Shown here piece after piece: positions 42,991-53,810 of a stretch of 64,000 bases of DNA. Made by a program: the position numbers and the translations under genes. Under the pieces are notes generated by a model that did no database searches, was not told the origin of the DNA, and was given only the letters and a program-made list of their open reading frames with translations. Each line of letters opens with the position of its first letter. Position 1 is the stretch's first letter. Source of the DNA: Zea mays (Eukaryota; Streptophyta; Magnoliopsida; Poales; Poaceae); assembly GCF_902167145.1 (NCBI RefSeq), contig NC_050101.1, positions 177,254,428-177,318,427 on the forward strand, given 5' to 3'.

Positions 42991-43714
42991 CCACAATAAA
43001 CCTCATTTCAAATTTTAAAATGTACACATAGATTGAATGACACACTCTATTTTAGAAACACATTCTCATGTTGTGAAACTACATAATTCACTTAGATAAA
43101 AACATTAGTCTCACAACTCTAGTCATATAGAGAATTTCCCTTTTGGTAAGTTCTTTAAAAATTTGAATTTCTTACTTAGCACTCTATTCATTTAAGAACA
43201 TGGGATAATCCTCTTTATGTCTAGGTCATGGCAATAATACGATAATCAATTTGAAATATGCCACAAGATACATACAACCAATTTAAAGCATGTAGATTGT
43301 CATAATATAAAAATATGAACTTGCAATCTACCATATAATTAGATCCTTTCCAAAGCAAGGTAAAATCTTTTAAGTTCATTCTCAAGTGCTTCATTTTTCC
43401 TATGTGGCTACAAAAGACACGAAGGAATATACCAATTAAAAGCAATGTGCACTTAAGAATTAATTGTTACCATCCTTTGGATATCACTTGGTTGTAGGCC
43501 TTTTGCTTGATTCCCACAAAGGTTAATCCTTATTCCCTACAACACAAGTTCTTGCTAGAGATGAATATGAAGTTAGTGATATAACAACTCAATTCATCTT
43601 TGGGTCAATCTTAAAGGATAGACAATGTAAGATTGATAGCTTGAGATAAGAATTGAGTTAAACCGCTCAAGCACCCCAAAGCTTCATATCATCTGTGGGT
43701 ACCTGCAAAACTTA

Positions 43715-45286
43715 TTAAGTACATTTTGGTACCCATCTTTGGATGGGTCTACCAAGGTTAGCTAACAAGTACTTAGGCACCCAAATGGCCTTTGTGCTAG
43801 TTTTAGGTGAACTAATTACCTTTCTAGCACAAATGTCATTTTTGGGTCTCCTAAGCGAATATGAATGAATTGACATGGTAGGCTTAGGATACTTACTCAT
43901 AGGACAATCCTTGCATAGGTGTCCCTTTCTTCGGCAAGTGTAGCAAATCTGATTTTTAATTTTGCAAGACTCCTTCTTGCCTTGCTTCTTGTTTGCTACA
44001 TGGTTAGTGAGCCTCTTTCTTTCTAAAGTTAAGCCACTATCTTTTATGTAGGGACATGACTTAATCTCATGTCCCTTCTCATGACATTGATAACACTTTC
44101 TAGTGCATCTTCTCTTATTTGGAAGAGTGGCTTGTTTGTTACCTTGTGTGTAGCATGTGGAGACGTGGTTGAGGCACTTGTCATGAGCTTTGGATTTCTT
44201 ATCTTGATGTTTGCTCATGACTTTCTTGGAAAGCTTGGTATTCTTTTGAAGGGGTTTTGTGCATGCTACGGTTGTCCCCTTCTCAAGCTTTTTCACCATA
44301 TTATCACGGTTATCTTGAGAAGGTTGAGCATGACACTTTCCCTTCAAAAGAGTTAAGCTCCTTCTTTGCCTTCCAACTACTTCCTTGAGCTCTTTATTTT
44401 CTTGTGTGATAGAAATATCACTAGTTCCTGAAATTTCTAGCTCAATGGAAGATTGGCTTTCTTGAGAGCAACATTTGTTAGCACATGATAATATAGTTTC
44501 TACTTGAGTACATGTGCATATGTGAGGTTGGTATGATTTCAAATTAGTTAACACAACCTCATGAGCCATTTCTAACATGATATGTGAATCCATAAATTTA
44601 TTATGAGAGCACACAAGCATATCATGTTTTTCTTGCAAAGCTAGATTTTCAATATTTAGCCTTTCTATCGTGTTCTTGAACATAGCATTTTTATTTTCTA
44701 ATTGAGCAATATATGATGAATGATTAACAACTTTAATTTGCTCAATTGAAATGTCTTCATACCTTTGGACCAAATCATCATGAGAGCACTTTAGCTTCTC
44801 ATGCTCTTTGGTCAACTTCTCTAAGTCTTCGATTTTTCTGATGAGGAAGTCTTCTTGCTTATGAAGCATTTCTTTTTGTTCTTCCGCTCTTTTCATGAGT
44901 TTGAGCAAGCTCATCCGATGTTTCTTGCTTAGCCGAGCGAAGAATTGTTGAAGATCATCCTCATCTTCACTATCACTTTCTTGCTCCTCCTCATCCTCAC
45001 TTTCGCTTTCACTGTCACTCCCATTAGCAATAAAGCACATATGAGAAGTGGATTTGAAAGACGAACCTTGTGAAGAGGTGGATTCGTCGTTTGGTCTCCA
45101 TCGATCATTTTCTTCTTCAATTTTGTTCTTCGCCTCATCTTCCTTCATTTTGAGGAACATCCTTTCGGCGATTCTCATGGCAAGATCTATTGCCCTAGGA
45201 TCAACATCTGCACCAAAAGATAAAGTCGAGGCAACCTCAACTTTTTCATGGTTAGAAGCACTTTCGTTTCTTAGTCCCCCCGACAT
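43715..45286 (-). CDS. Element C gag-like protein with two zinc knuckles, no capsid domain seen
   Basis: An intact 523-aa frame starting at the ATG near the primer site (45284-45286). Order: a short N-terminus with VDPRAIDLAMRIAERM, an acidic run (SDSESESEDEEEQESDSEDE) at about residues 90-112, a long heptad-rich predicted coiled coil (about 115-260), a Cys-containing linker, and two CCHC zinc knuckles at C398-C411 and C448-C461. The tail has WVPK blocks as in gag of this lineage. I do not see the UBN2 capsid-type block that precedes the knuckle in elements B and E; here the knuckles come after the coiled coil. Likely role: RNA binding and particle association with a helper's Gag. The near-identical intact ORF in D suggests the protein is needed in cis or was recently amplified. 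Confidence 0.85.
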   Translation of the reverse strand: MSGGLRNESASNHEKVEVASTLSFGADVDPRAIDLAMRIAERMFLKMKEDEAKNKIEEENDRWRPNDESTSSQGSSFKSTSHMCFIANGSDSESESEDEEEQESDSEDEDDLQQFFARLSKKHRMSLLKLMKRAEEQKEMLHKQEDFLIRKIEDLEKLTKEHEKLKCSHDDLVQRYEDISIEQIKVVNHSSYIAQLENKNAMFKNTIERLNIENLALQEKHDMLVCSHNKFMDSHIMLEMAHEVVLTNLKSYQPHICTCTQVETILSCANKCCSQESQSSIELEISGTSDISITQENKELKEVVGRQRRSLTLLKGKCHAQPSQDNRDNMVKKLEKGTTVACTKPLQKNTKLSKKVMSKHQDKKSKAHDKCLNHVSTCYTQGNKQATLPNKRRCTRKCYQCHEKGHEIKSCPYIKDSGLTLERKRLTNHVANKKQGKKESCKIKNQICYTCRRKGHLCKDCPMSKYPKPTMSIHSYSLRRPKNDICARKVISSPKTSTKAIWVPKYLLANLGRPIQRWVPKCT

Positions 45287-45327
45287 GATCTTTTCCTCAC
45301 GTGGTTAAGCGTTAGAACGAGGATTAG

Positions 45328-45339
45328 GCTCTGATACCA
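45328..45339 (-). other. Primer-binding site of element C
   Basis: The minus strand reads TGGTATCAGAGC two bases inside the 5' LTR. It is complementary to the 3' end of initiator methionine tRNA, the usual copia primer. Confidence 0.88.
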
Positions 45340-45341
45340 AT

Positions 45342-47607
45342 TGAAATTTGCCTAGAGGGGGGGTGAATAGGCAAGTTAAAACTTTTTCAACAAAAACTAG
45401 AAGCAAACTGGGTAAAACTGAATTGATCTCGAAATTCACCCAGTTAACTTTGGAAATGAGATGTTCTAAATGATCCACAAGGTTCAAAAGTAGTAGATCT
45501 GAGAAGGGCACTTCTCAAAATCCACACACCAAAAAGATATAAACAATCTTCCACAGAATGGTGAGAGAACGAAGAACACAAACAAACACAATGAGCAAGA
45601 ACACAAGAGACACAAGATTTATCTCGAGGTTCGGTCACACCACCAAGGTGCCCTACTTCCTCGTTGAGGCGCCCACAAAGAGCCGGGTCTCTTTCAACCC
45701 TAATCCTCCCTTTGCCGACCACAAAGGTCAAGCTCACACACTAATCTTTGCTCAAACGAGCGGGTAATACAAACTTTCTTGTGGTCTTCCACAAGATTTG
45801 GAGACTCACAAGAGACACCTAGTCGTCTAGGAGCTAGAAGCTCCAAGAGTAATGAATCCACAAAGAACTCAATGTAGTACCAAAGCTCGAATCAAGAAGA
45901 AGAGCAAGAGAGATTTAGAGATGAAGCACAAAACCGCAACTCTCAAGCTCACTCAAAGATTTCTCTCCAAATATTTGAAATGGGAGAGGCAAGAGATGTG
46001 TGAGAGAGAGAGGGAGGTGTTTCTTGGGTTAGAAATGGAGTTCAAATCGTGCTCACTGCTGTGGGGTGAGAGGTAGGAGGGAGTATATATAGGTGGAGTT
46101 CAAAACTAGCCGTTGGGCAGATTTTTCTGTCTGAGACCGGTTGAACCGCCCCCTAGGGCGGTTGAACCGCCCCTGGCAGGCCTGGCAGCCTGTCTGCCAG
46201 TTTGACTGGCAGACTGACGCGCAGACTGACCTGCAGACTGGTCAAGTTGACCAAGACCGGTTGAACCGCCCCTGACAGCTCCTGGCGACCTGTTTGCCAG
46301 TCTGACTGGCAGACTGCAGATCAGAGGTCAGAGGGGTCAGAGACCAGCTGAACTGCCCCTCAGGACCAGTTCAACCGGTCTTGACCAGTTAGTTTAGGAG
46401 AGAAAACCCCAGCTCAACTGCCCGGAGGCAAGTTCAGCTGGTGTATGGTCAAAGAGGTTCACAGCTGAAGTTGAGAAAGCTCAACTCAGCTGAAGTTCAG
46501 CTCAGCTGAAAAGCTCAGCTGCAGCTGAAGAAGCTCAACTCAGCTGAAGTCAAGTTCAGCTGGAAAGCTCAGCTGCAGTTGAAGAAGTTCAGCTGCTTTT
46601 CAGCAAGAACACTCTAGGTTTCTCAAACCTAACCATGGTCAACCATAGAACGTTAAAGAGATTTTTGCTTTTCAAAAATAGCTTTTGAATAGAGAGGTTT
46701 GAGCTTTGGCAAACACCAACCTTCTTTTTGGATCCCCTTTATAGTACGACGATTCCTATACTCAAGTTAAATAAAATATAATGAAGTAAACTCCTTGAGT
46801 CATTGGCGTCTCATGTGTGATTTCTCCATGGCGTTGCTTCATAAGGATCACAAACATCTTTGTCTCACCTTTTGAAGCAAACATAAATCAAACCCTGTGA
46901 CTTGTACCATATCATCATATGTGAGTTCAAATCATGGCTTCAAGTCACCGTACTGATGCATCAACATGTTGTAACTCTTCATAGCTGATTAGTTCATCGA
47001 CTTAGTGCAAGTACTCTCTTCTTCACCTTAGCCATGGTACCTCGGTCTACAAGCCGTCGCTTGGCCTTCACCTTCGCTTAGTTCTTCGAAGCCCTTTCCT
47101 TGCTATCTTCACCCTATCAAGCCATTCTTGAGTCACATCCTATTGAGCATCCATTGAGAGAATCATTTCTTCAATATTGTGAACCTTGCTTGAATGTCAT
47201 CTAGATATAACTGCTAAGATCAATCAAGCTCTAGTTTGATTCTCATAGAAGCATATATGGACTGATAGTAATATGGTCAAGCCAATTCACGATTCCTCAT
47301 ATCTTATTCTCTTTGGCTTGACCAATCCTCTAAATCACTTTGTCCTCTATTCTGGTCATATGTATGTAGTGATTTCTCAGGTCTTGTCCATATATTCAAA
47401 CCAATATAGAGTTCATATTATATCCATTTGCATTGTCTCATTGGTTATTTAACCTCGTGTTGAACCTTTGTTCACTGATCATTATACACTATTTAAGTAT
47501 GTTCATCATACTGAATTTCCTGTTCAACACTTAGCAAACTCGTTAGACCTTTAAATGTGTTGTTATCCAAATCACCAAAACTCACAAAAGGGATGAATGC
47601 ACTTTCA
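45342..47607 (-). mobile_element. Element C 5' LTR
   Basis: 2266 bp, nearly identical to the 3' LTR. The main difference is loss of one 16-bp TTCAGCTGAAGTTGAG unit in the CAGCTG array. Its inner end reads ATTTCA instead of ACTTTCA. The TATA box lies at about 46084-46091 (minus). Confidence 0.88.
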
Positions 47608-47612
47608 GCTCC
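47608..47612. repeat. Target-site duplication, right copy (GCTCC)
   Basis: Second copy of GCTCC, flanking the 5' LTR of element C. Confidence 0.85.
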
Positions 47613-48403
47613 GCTCGCCGGACCTCCGCTCTGCCCGCTTCGCACGACTAGATGCAGGCAATGGGGAAAGAGAGAGGATGTGTGCATATGAATCAATTGA
47701 GAGTGTTGCTTGCCTGCTTCAATAATACAAGAGAGAGAATGTTCACGTGGAGCGGAGAGAAAAAAACCAAAGCAGTGGTGTGCTGTGTCAGTACGACGTT
47801 CGAGAACACCAGTAGCGTGGGCCACGCGTCGGTCGGGCGGAGAGCGTGCCAGCGTGAAGCGCGGAGGGAGCTCCAATTCCTAGTGGCTTTTAACAAGAAG
47901 TAATGGGAACAAGATCAACTGAGTTGTACTCTACGTCCTACGTCCTTGTTTGGTTACTCTAGTATTCACCACAATCTATATGTGTTGTCCACTTTAATAC
48001 ATATGGATTAGGGTGAATACTAGAGTATCTAACAAACAAGGCTTGAAGGGGAGCCCCTCACAGTCACCAGATTGCTGCTCTAAGCTGTAACGTCACCTGT
48101 ATTCAAGGCCTATATCCAGCAGGTCAAGTCAAACGCAGTTGCCCTTGCTGACCATTCGATGAGTAAGGGCTACAAGTGGTGTTACTGATGCAACAGAGAA
48201 CTACCTTGTTCTCTGGGATTTCTGGCCTCTTTGGCTTGGCTGGTACACCCATTGCGGTGAATTTCTGTTACTAAATTGATGCATGCACCCACTTTGGATG
48301 AAACCTTCAGCGTGCTATATCTGATTTACTCTCTGTGATAGCTGGTTTTTGTAGTCACCTATTCATTGATGTGCTATTTTGAACATACACATACACTATG
48401 TAA
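47613..48403. other. Intergenic DNA right of element C
   Basis: Before the insertion of C this was continuous with 35562, upstream of the GNOM-type relic. No gene is supported. A small MITE-like repeat lies inside. Confidence 0.4.
47944..48042. mobile_element. Short MITE-like inverted repeat
   Basis: CCTTGTTTGGTTACTCTAG..TATTCACC at the left matches GGGTGAATACTAGAGTATC..AACAAACAAGG at the right in reverse, with arms of about 27 bp in a 99-bp element. The target duplication is not clear, so the superfamily is open. Confidence 0.6.
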
Positions 48404-48599
48404 TCTTTACTACTATTAAGACGGTAAGGGGTAGGCTGTCATTCCTGGTTCTGACATTCCCATTCCCATGCGTCCCCGTTTCCTTTCTCATTCCCCCTCC
48501 CATTCCATGTTTTCTTTCTCATTCCCCCCTCCCACAAAGTCCATTCCCATTCCCACATACATTCCACGCCTACCTAAAATTAAATTAAAAAAACAAGCC

Positions 48600-48660
48600 C
48601 CAAGGGGATTCAAAGCCGTGATCCCTCAAACAAATATGCTCGTAGCTACCACTACACCAC
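48600..48660 (-). repeat. tRNA-like (SINE-type) head inside the Helitron
   Basis: The minus strand reads TGGTGTAGTGGTAGC (A-box-like) and, about 30 bases on, GGCTTTGAATCC (B-box-like), then a T-rich run. It does not fold as a complete tRNA. A short SINE relic is the best guess. Confidence 0.4.
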
Positions 48661-48995
48661 ATGTGTGTTTATGTCTACATCTATTATAGTAAAAACATAT
48701 ACTACATCTCTCCCAAAGCCCACCTGCTACCCTTGCACAATGTGTAGTAGTAGATAAGTATCACCGAGATTATTAAATTATATTTTTGGATTGACGGAGT
48801 AGTATTTAAAGAAGAGTCTTGCATGCAATTTCTTTTGTTTGAATAATGTTTTCAACTTAAATTCCTTTTTTTGCATGTGTGACATTTATTCTCCATAATA
48901 TTTTTCCATGGATCTGACTTATAAGTCATTTTCATAAATCAATGCCAAAGATGAATCCATGTTTCTTACTTGCAAACCCCAAACAAACACCACTA

Positions 48996-49740
48996 GCACG
49001 AGGCGCTCGCGTTGGTGTCGCTCATCGACGACGAGAAAAAGCTTGGCGACTGCCAGTTCGACCTCTGTAAGCAGTCCTACGTGGCCCATGCGCCGCTTGG
49101 ACGCGGTCTAGAGCGGCTGCACCGCGTTGTCCATCGTCAAACAGGGGGACCTCATGGTTGTCGCCAATGCTGACGACTCTCAGATTGTTCTGGGCACCGC
49201 AACCGACGACGACGCCATCACGCCGTCCAGCTCATCATCCACCTAAAGTCCAACCAGCCACATAAGTCGCTACTGACCGGCCATGAATTCTTGTGCGCTG
49301 GGATAACGACCATTGTTGCTATTGTGTGAGTGTCCTCGAACAACATGTATGTAGAGGAGTAGCACATCCGGTGGTGCAACGACCATGTGTACTACCTCGC
49401 TGATGAGCCCGGGGTGCACTTCATTTGATAGCCCAGCCAAGAGTCATCGGTACTCACCATGTCGTGCGCGTTCGACGACTACTATATCAAGGATTGTGGC
49501 ATCATCTCGGCGCCGGAGGTGAGCAGAGGAGGACCGACAACAATGTCCACTCGCCATCGTCGGGGTAGATTTTGTGCTGGCCTGCCTTTAATTCTCCTCG
49601 CAAACACACACTTGCCTTTTTGTTTAAGCAAGCGTATATGGTGGTGCATGCTTGATGACTAACGATGTACGACAGAACTTCTATCGACAGGTGTGGCATG
49701 TGCTCTCTAATGATGAGACCATGCAAATCATGACATATAT
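48996..49740 (+). pseudogene. Captured protein phosphatase 2C fragment, decayed
   Basis: Blocks of a plant PP2C (Mg/Mn-dependent Ser/Thr phosphatase) read in order through several frames: SLIDDEKKLGDCQFDL, TALSIVKQGDL, VVANADDSQIVLGTATDD (family: VVANxGDSRxVLGT), DEPGVHFIWQPSQES, FDDYYIKDCGIISAPEVS (family: FGDYxxKDxGxISxPEV), and VWHVLSNDE after an intron-like gap (family: DGxWDVLSNxE). The conserved Gly and Arg of the metal-site block are changed, and several stops and frame changes are present. The N-terminal RDxHG motif is absent. Lying within the Helitron ends, it is best explained as captured host sequence that decayed. Confidence 0.75.
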
Positions 49741-49930
49741 CGAAGTCTGCATGATACTGATGGTTGCAATGTAGTAGTGAAACAACTAAATTAAAATAAC
49801 AAAATTTATGTATGGCTAGGATCACAAATGGATGATGAAACATTTTTTTATAACAATATAAGACACATTTTGTATATAAGTTATCATGGTATTATATGTT
49901 CCCGTTGCAACGCATGGGTACTCACCTAGT

Positions 49931-51340
49931 TTAAGTATTATGTGTGGGCCTGTGTAATATTATATTCACTTCGTCTTGCATCCATGAGGAGAAATTAATG
50001 TCATTTTTTTGTAAACAGTGAGAAACCTCTACAAAGCTTCGCTGAAGGCCTGTAGCAACTAGCAATGGATCGCTCTTGTTGGTGGATCAGACTTAGCTGT
50101 CCGCTTCAAATCAAAGTCGGCTGTTTAAATTGTTGCAGCTGTAATTCATAGAGACAAAAAACACTGCTTGATGCTCCGATCGAAAACAAATCAGTGGGGC
50201 CATGCCGGTACGACGGAATATGCGTTAGAAAGGTCAATCCCTCCCCCCTTTCTTTTTTTAATGAAAAACCGGACCGAACTTATATTATAAAAAGCAGCCC
50301 ACCCGCTTCCATAGAACAATATCGTGGTCCAGCGAGAATCGTTTAATAAACAGACTGAGTTATAACCCATATTATAGTTATAAACTATATTCATCAAACT
50401 ACAAACTACTAGAATTGGAAATAAAATAATGATTATACTCGGCCAGTGAGTAACAAGAAGGTGGCACAATTGAGGGTAGGAAAGAATCCAGGGTAATGGT
50501 CCATACTGAGAACATGAATTCCCTTAGCGCGTTGGATCATCGAATAATGGAAAATTCCTATCTCTGGTAAGACGGGTTCATCAACTCATTTCTCGGTCAG
50601 ATATTGGCCAACAAAAGTACAATTGGAACTTGTCACCAGCCTCATCTGGTGAGGGATCAGCTGTATCGGCTTTCCCTAGTGATAAGGTCTGTAGAAACAG
50701 TAAATGAAATCGGCTTTACAGTTGCTGCAGTTTCCATTGCTGTGACCAATATTTATGCAAAGAAAGTGCTTTGCTATTTTTTTGTTACACCGGATAGTAA
50801 TCAGATGTTTTCGACACCAGGCCTCTGTGTCTTCAGAACCTGACCCGCTGAATCCGCTTCTAGAACCTCAGAAGGGCAGCAGATGTGTGATGTATAGTAC
50901 TTAAAGTTATCTTACAAACAAATATCGTTATTATGGGAATAATTCAGCAGTGTATCTTTATATTGTAATAATATGCTGGATTCCGACCATTTTTACTTTC
51001 CAATCGCAAATATCATGAGCACAGGGTTTCTTCCATATCCAAATCAGAGCACAAATATCACAATGCTGATCGTGCAGCTATTCACACCTTTTTCTTTCGC
51101 ACACACCATCTTCATCGAAGGGAGGGCACACTATCCTCATCAAAGGTTCGTTCTGGAACATATATAGGGACCTCCAATGGGTCATAGATGTTCATACTGA
51201 TTTTCCTTTTCTCCGTCCATCTTTTACGAAGACCCATGTAATACTAATGTTATGAACATCACACTCGAGATCATTTGGACAGATCTTTTCTATATTCATG
51301 GAGTATTATTGTTCGAATGATAGTACAACACAAAGGGGCG
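49931..51340. other. Intergenic DNA, no feature recognised
   Basis: Mixed AT-rich sequence. Short frames (for example 50604-50843) have no recognisable homology. Confidence 0.4.
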
Positions 51341-51981
51341 AACTACAACTTATCGTCGAACCTCAAGGCTAGCTTCGCCCCTGCCAACACACTTTCAAGG
51401 TCGAGGTCTTGAACCTAGGGGGCTAGGCACTACATTTCTTCTTTTGGGCATCAACCCTGAAGGAAATGACATCCGATCCAGGGTGTTGTCCCGACTGGGC
51501 AGCATGGGACCATGCCGCACTCGGCTCTCGAAAAACCGAGCACACATGTCCGCCAAAGAGAGTAGGTCACCTATGTCCTAGCATTGCAGGTGGCTAGCTT
51601 TACCAGCATCTTAGTATCCTATATGCCCTGGCAGAAGGTGAAGACGATGAAGTGTGTGGAGATATGTGGGATAGTGTTCCTAACTAGGCAGAAACGTTGT
51701 ACAAAGGGCGCGGTGGATAGGGCTGCTACTGAATAGTGTGGAGGCCATAATTCATGCTAGGCTAGGAGTAAGTGCCCGCAAAGTTGGACGTGAACTCTCC
51801 ACAAAGCTCCTCATAAGACCATATTTATGAGCCAAGACCGTGGAGGCCGATCAATGCCACATAGAAATAGTTCAACATCATGTCTTCATCCCAACAGAGG
51901 TGATGATAGTGTTGTGTAGATTTAGAGAAACTCGATGGGGTTGATAGAACCATCGTACTCCTATAGATAGTGGGTGGAACT
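51341..51981 (-). pseudogene. Decayed Ty3/gypsy gag, invaded by element F
   Basis: On the minus strand just beside the LTR of F the sequence gives EYDGSINPIEFL, IYTT, SWLI, ELCGEF and NFAGTYS across shifting frames. These match the gypsy gag pattern (YDGxxxPxEFLxxY, then AxSWL, then W-x-ELCxxFxxNF). Multiple stops make it a relic. It continues beyond the insertion but is not found further right in this window. Confidence 0.55.
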
Positions 51982-53151
51982 TGAAAGTCGCCTAGAGGGG
52001 GGGTGAATAGGCAAATCTGAAATTTATAAACTTTAAGCACGATACAAGTCGGGGTTAGCGTTAGAAATATAATCGAGTCCGAAAGAGAGAGTGAAAACAA
52101 ATCACAAGCAAATGAAAATAGATGACACTGTGATTTGTTTTACCGAGGTTCGGTTCTTGCAAACCTACTCCCCGTTGAGGTGGTCACAAAGACCGAGTCT
52201 CTTTCAACCCTTTCCCTCTCTCAAACGATCACTTAGACCGAGTGAGCTTTTCTCCTCAATCAATTGGGACACAGTCCCCACAAGGACCACCACACAATTG
52301 GTGTCTCTTGCTTTGATTACAAATGTCTTGGGAAAAGAAATGGGGATGAAGAAAAGTGATCCAAGCGCAAGAGCTCAAAAGAACACGACAAAACTCTCTC
52401 TTCTAGTCACTAATTGCTTTGAGTGGAATTGGGACTTAGAGAGATTTTTATTCACTCTATTTGTGTCTTGTATTAAATGCACTAGCTCTTGTATTGAATG
52501 TGTTGGCTGAAAACTTGGATGCCTTGAAGTGTGGTGGTTGGGGGTATTTATAGCCCCAACCACCAAAGTGGCCGTTGGGGAAGGCTGCTGTCGAAGGGCG
52601 CACCGGACAGTCCGGTGCGCCAGCCACGTCTCCCAACCGTTAGGGTTCGACCGTTGGAGCTCTGACAAGTGGGGCCACCGGACGGTCCGGTGGTGCACCG
52701 GACAGTCACTGTTCACTGTCCGGTGCGTCTTCTGGCGCCTGCTCTAACTTCTGTGCGCGCAGTCCGCACTGTGCACTGCACTGTTCACTTTTGCAGACGA
52801 CCGTTGGCGTTGTTAGCCGTTGCTCTGCACGGCACACCGTACAGTCCGGTGCTACACCGAACAGTCCGATGAATTATAGCGGAGTGACATTTCCAGAAAC
52901 CCAAAGGTGGAAAGTTCAGAGTTGATCTCCCTGGTGCACCAGACAGTCCGGTGCGCCAGACCAGGGCAGCCTTCGGTTGCTTTGCTCCTTTCTTTTTGAA
53001 CCCTTTCTTTTAACTTTGTATTGGTTTATTATGAACCTTTGGCACCTGTAGAACTTATAATCTAGAGCAAACTAGTTAGTCCAATTATTTGTGTTGGGCA
53101 ATTCAACCACCAAAATCATTTAGGAAGAGGTTTGACCCTATTTCCCTTTCA
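51982..53151 (-). mobile_element. Element F 3' LTR (Opie-like copia)
   Basis: 1170 bp on the minus strand. It begins TGAAAGGGAAATAGGG and ends CTCTAGGCGACTTTCA. A TATA box (TATAAATA, minus) lies at 52545-52552. It carries CACCGGACAGTCCGGTG palindromes. Its start, GGTGGTTGAATTGCCCAACACAAA block and end match LTR A, so A and F are the same family. The five bases outside its end are GAACT (51977-51981). Confidence 0.85.
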
Positions 53152-53810
53152 ATCTCCCCATTTTTGGTGATTGATGCCAACACAAACCAAAGCAAATATA
53201 TAAGTGCAGAATTGAACTAGTTTGCATAAGGTAAGTGCAAAGGTTGCTTGGAATTAAACCAATTTACATTTTCATAAGATATGCATGGATTGCTTTCTTC
53301 ATTTTAACATTTTGGACCATATTTGCACCACTTGTTTTGTTTTTGCAAATTCTTTTCAAAGTCTTTTTGCAAATAGTCAAAGGTATATGAATAAGATTTC
53401 GAGAAGCATTTTAAGATTTGAAATTTTCTCCCCCTGTTTCAAATGCTTTTCCTTTGACTTCAACAAAACCCCCCCTTACTGAAATTCTCCTCTTAGTGTT
53501 CAAGAGGGTTTTTCAAATTGAAAGAAGATCAAATATTTTAGATACCAATTGAGATATAATTTCTTAGAGGAAAACTAATTTCAAAGATACCAATTTTGAA
53601 ATATCACAAATATAATACCAATTGAAACAACATTTAAAACTTTTGACATTGGCGTGGTGGTGCGGTCCTTTTGCTTTGGGCTAATACTCTCTCCCCCTTT
53701 GGCATTAATCGCCAAAAACGGAGTCTTTAGAGCCCTTTTACTTTCTCTCCCCCTTTGGCAAACAATATATGAGTGAAGATTATACCAAATTGGAGAGGGG
53801 TGCAGAGTGA
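53152..53810 (-). mobile_element. Element F 3' untranslated region, cut by element E
   Basis: Begins with the polypurine tract in reverse (ATCTCCCCATTTTTGG) and contains further CTCCCCC tracts (about 53430, 53691, 53748), like the serial tracts of element A. It ends where the Ji-like LTR starts. The pol of F is not in the window. Confidence 0.75.

Larger units (their letters stand above)
37845..43714 (-). mobile_element. Element C internal region without pol
   Basis: 5.9 kb of AT-rich sequence with no long frame. It contains a relic of a second gag tail and the start of protease (about 41220-41560), the promoter-like cassette at 42530-42990, and many spaced CTCCCCCTAAAT-type blocks (for example near 37933, 39091, 39589) whose complement resembles the polypurine tract TTTAGGGGGAG. 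It ends on the plus strand at ATCTCCCCCTTTTTGG, the true polypurine tract in reverse. Confidence 0.75.
35563..47607 (-). mobile_element. Element C: complete non-autonomous copia-type retrotransposon
   Basis: A 12,045-bp element on the minus strand with both LTRs, a primer-binding site, a gag-like ORF, a polypurine tract and a 5-bp target duplication. LTR comparison by eye found about 12 substitutions and one 16-bp indel over 2.27 kb, so the insertion is recent. The internal region (37845-45341) has no reverse transcriptase, integrase or RNase H frame. The element must rely on enzymes from a relative, perhaps one like B. LTR blocks and the primer site place it in the SIRE/Maximus group of copia elements. 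Confidence 0.88.
48404..49930 (+). mobile_element. Non-autonomous Helitron with captured gene fragment
   Basis: The 5' end TCTTTACTACTATTAAGAC follows an A, and the 3' end CACCTAGT (CTRR-type) is followed by a T, as expected for rolling-circle insertion between A and T. Just before the 3' end, CCCGTTGCAACGCATGGG (49901-49918) can form the typical GC-rich hairpin. No inverted ends or target duplication are present, also as expected. It carries a broken PP2C fragment and encodes no Rep/helicase, so it is non-autonomous. Such gene-capturing Helitrons are frequent in maize. Confidence 0.8.

Noticed and set aside
48600..48660. A tRNA gene on the minus strand
   Set aside because: A- and B-box-like words are present, but acceptor and anticodon stems do not form. 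Listed as a SINE-type relic only.
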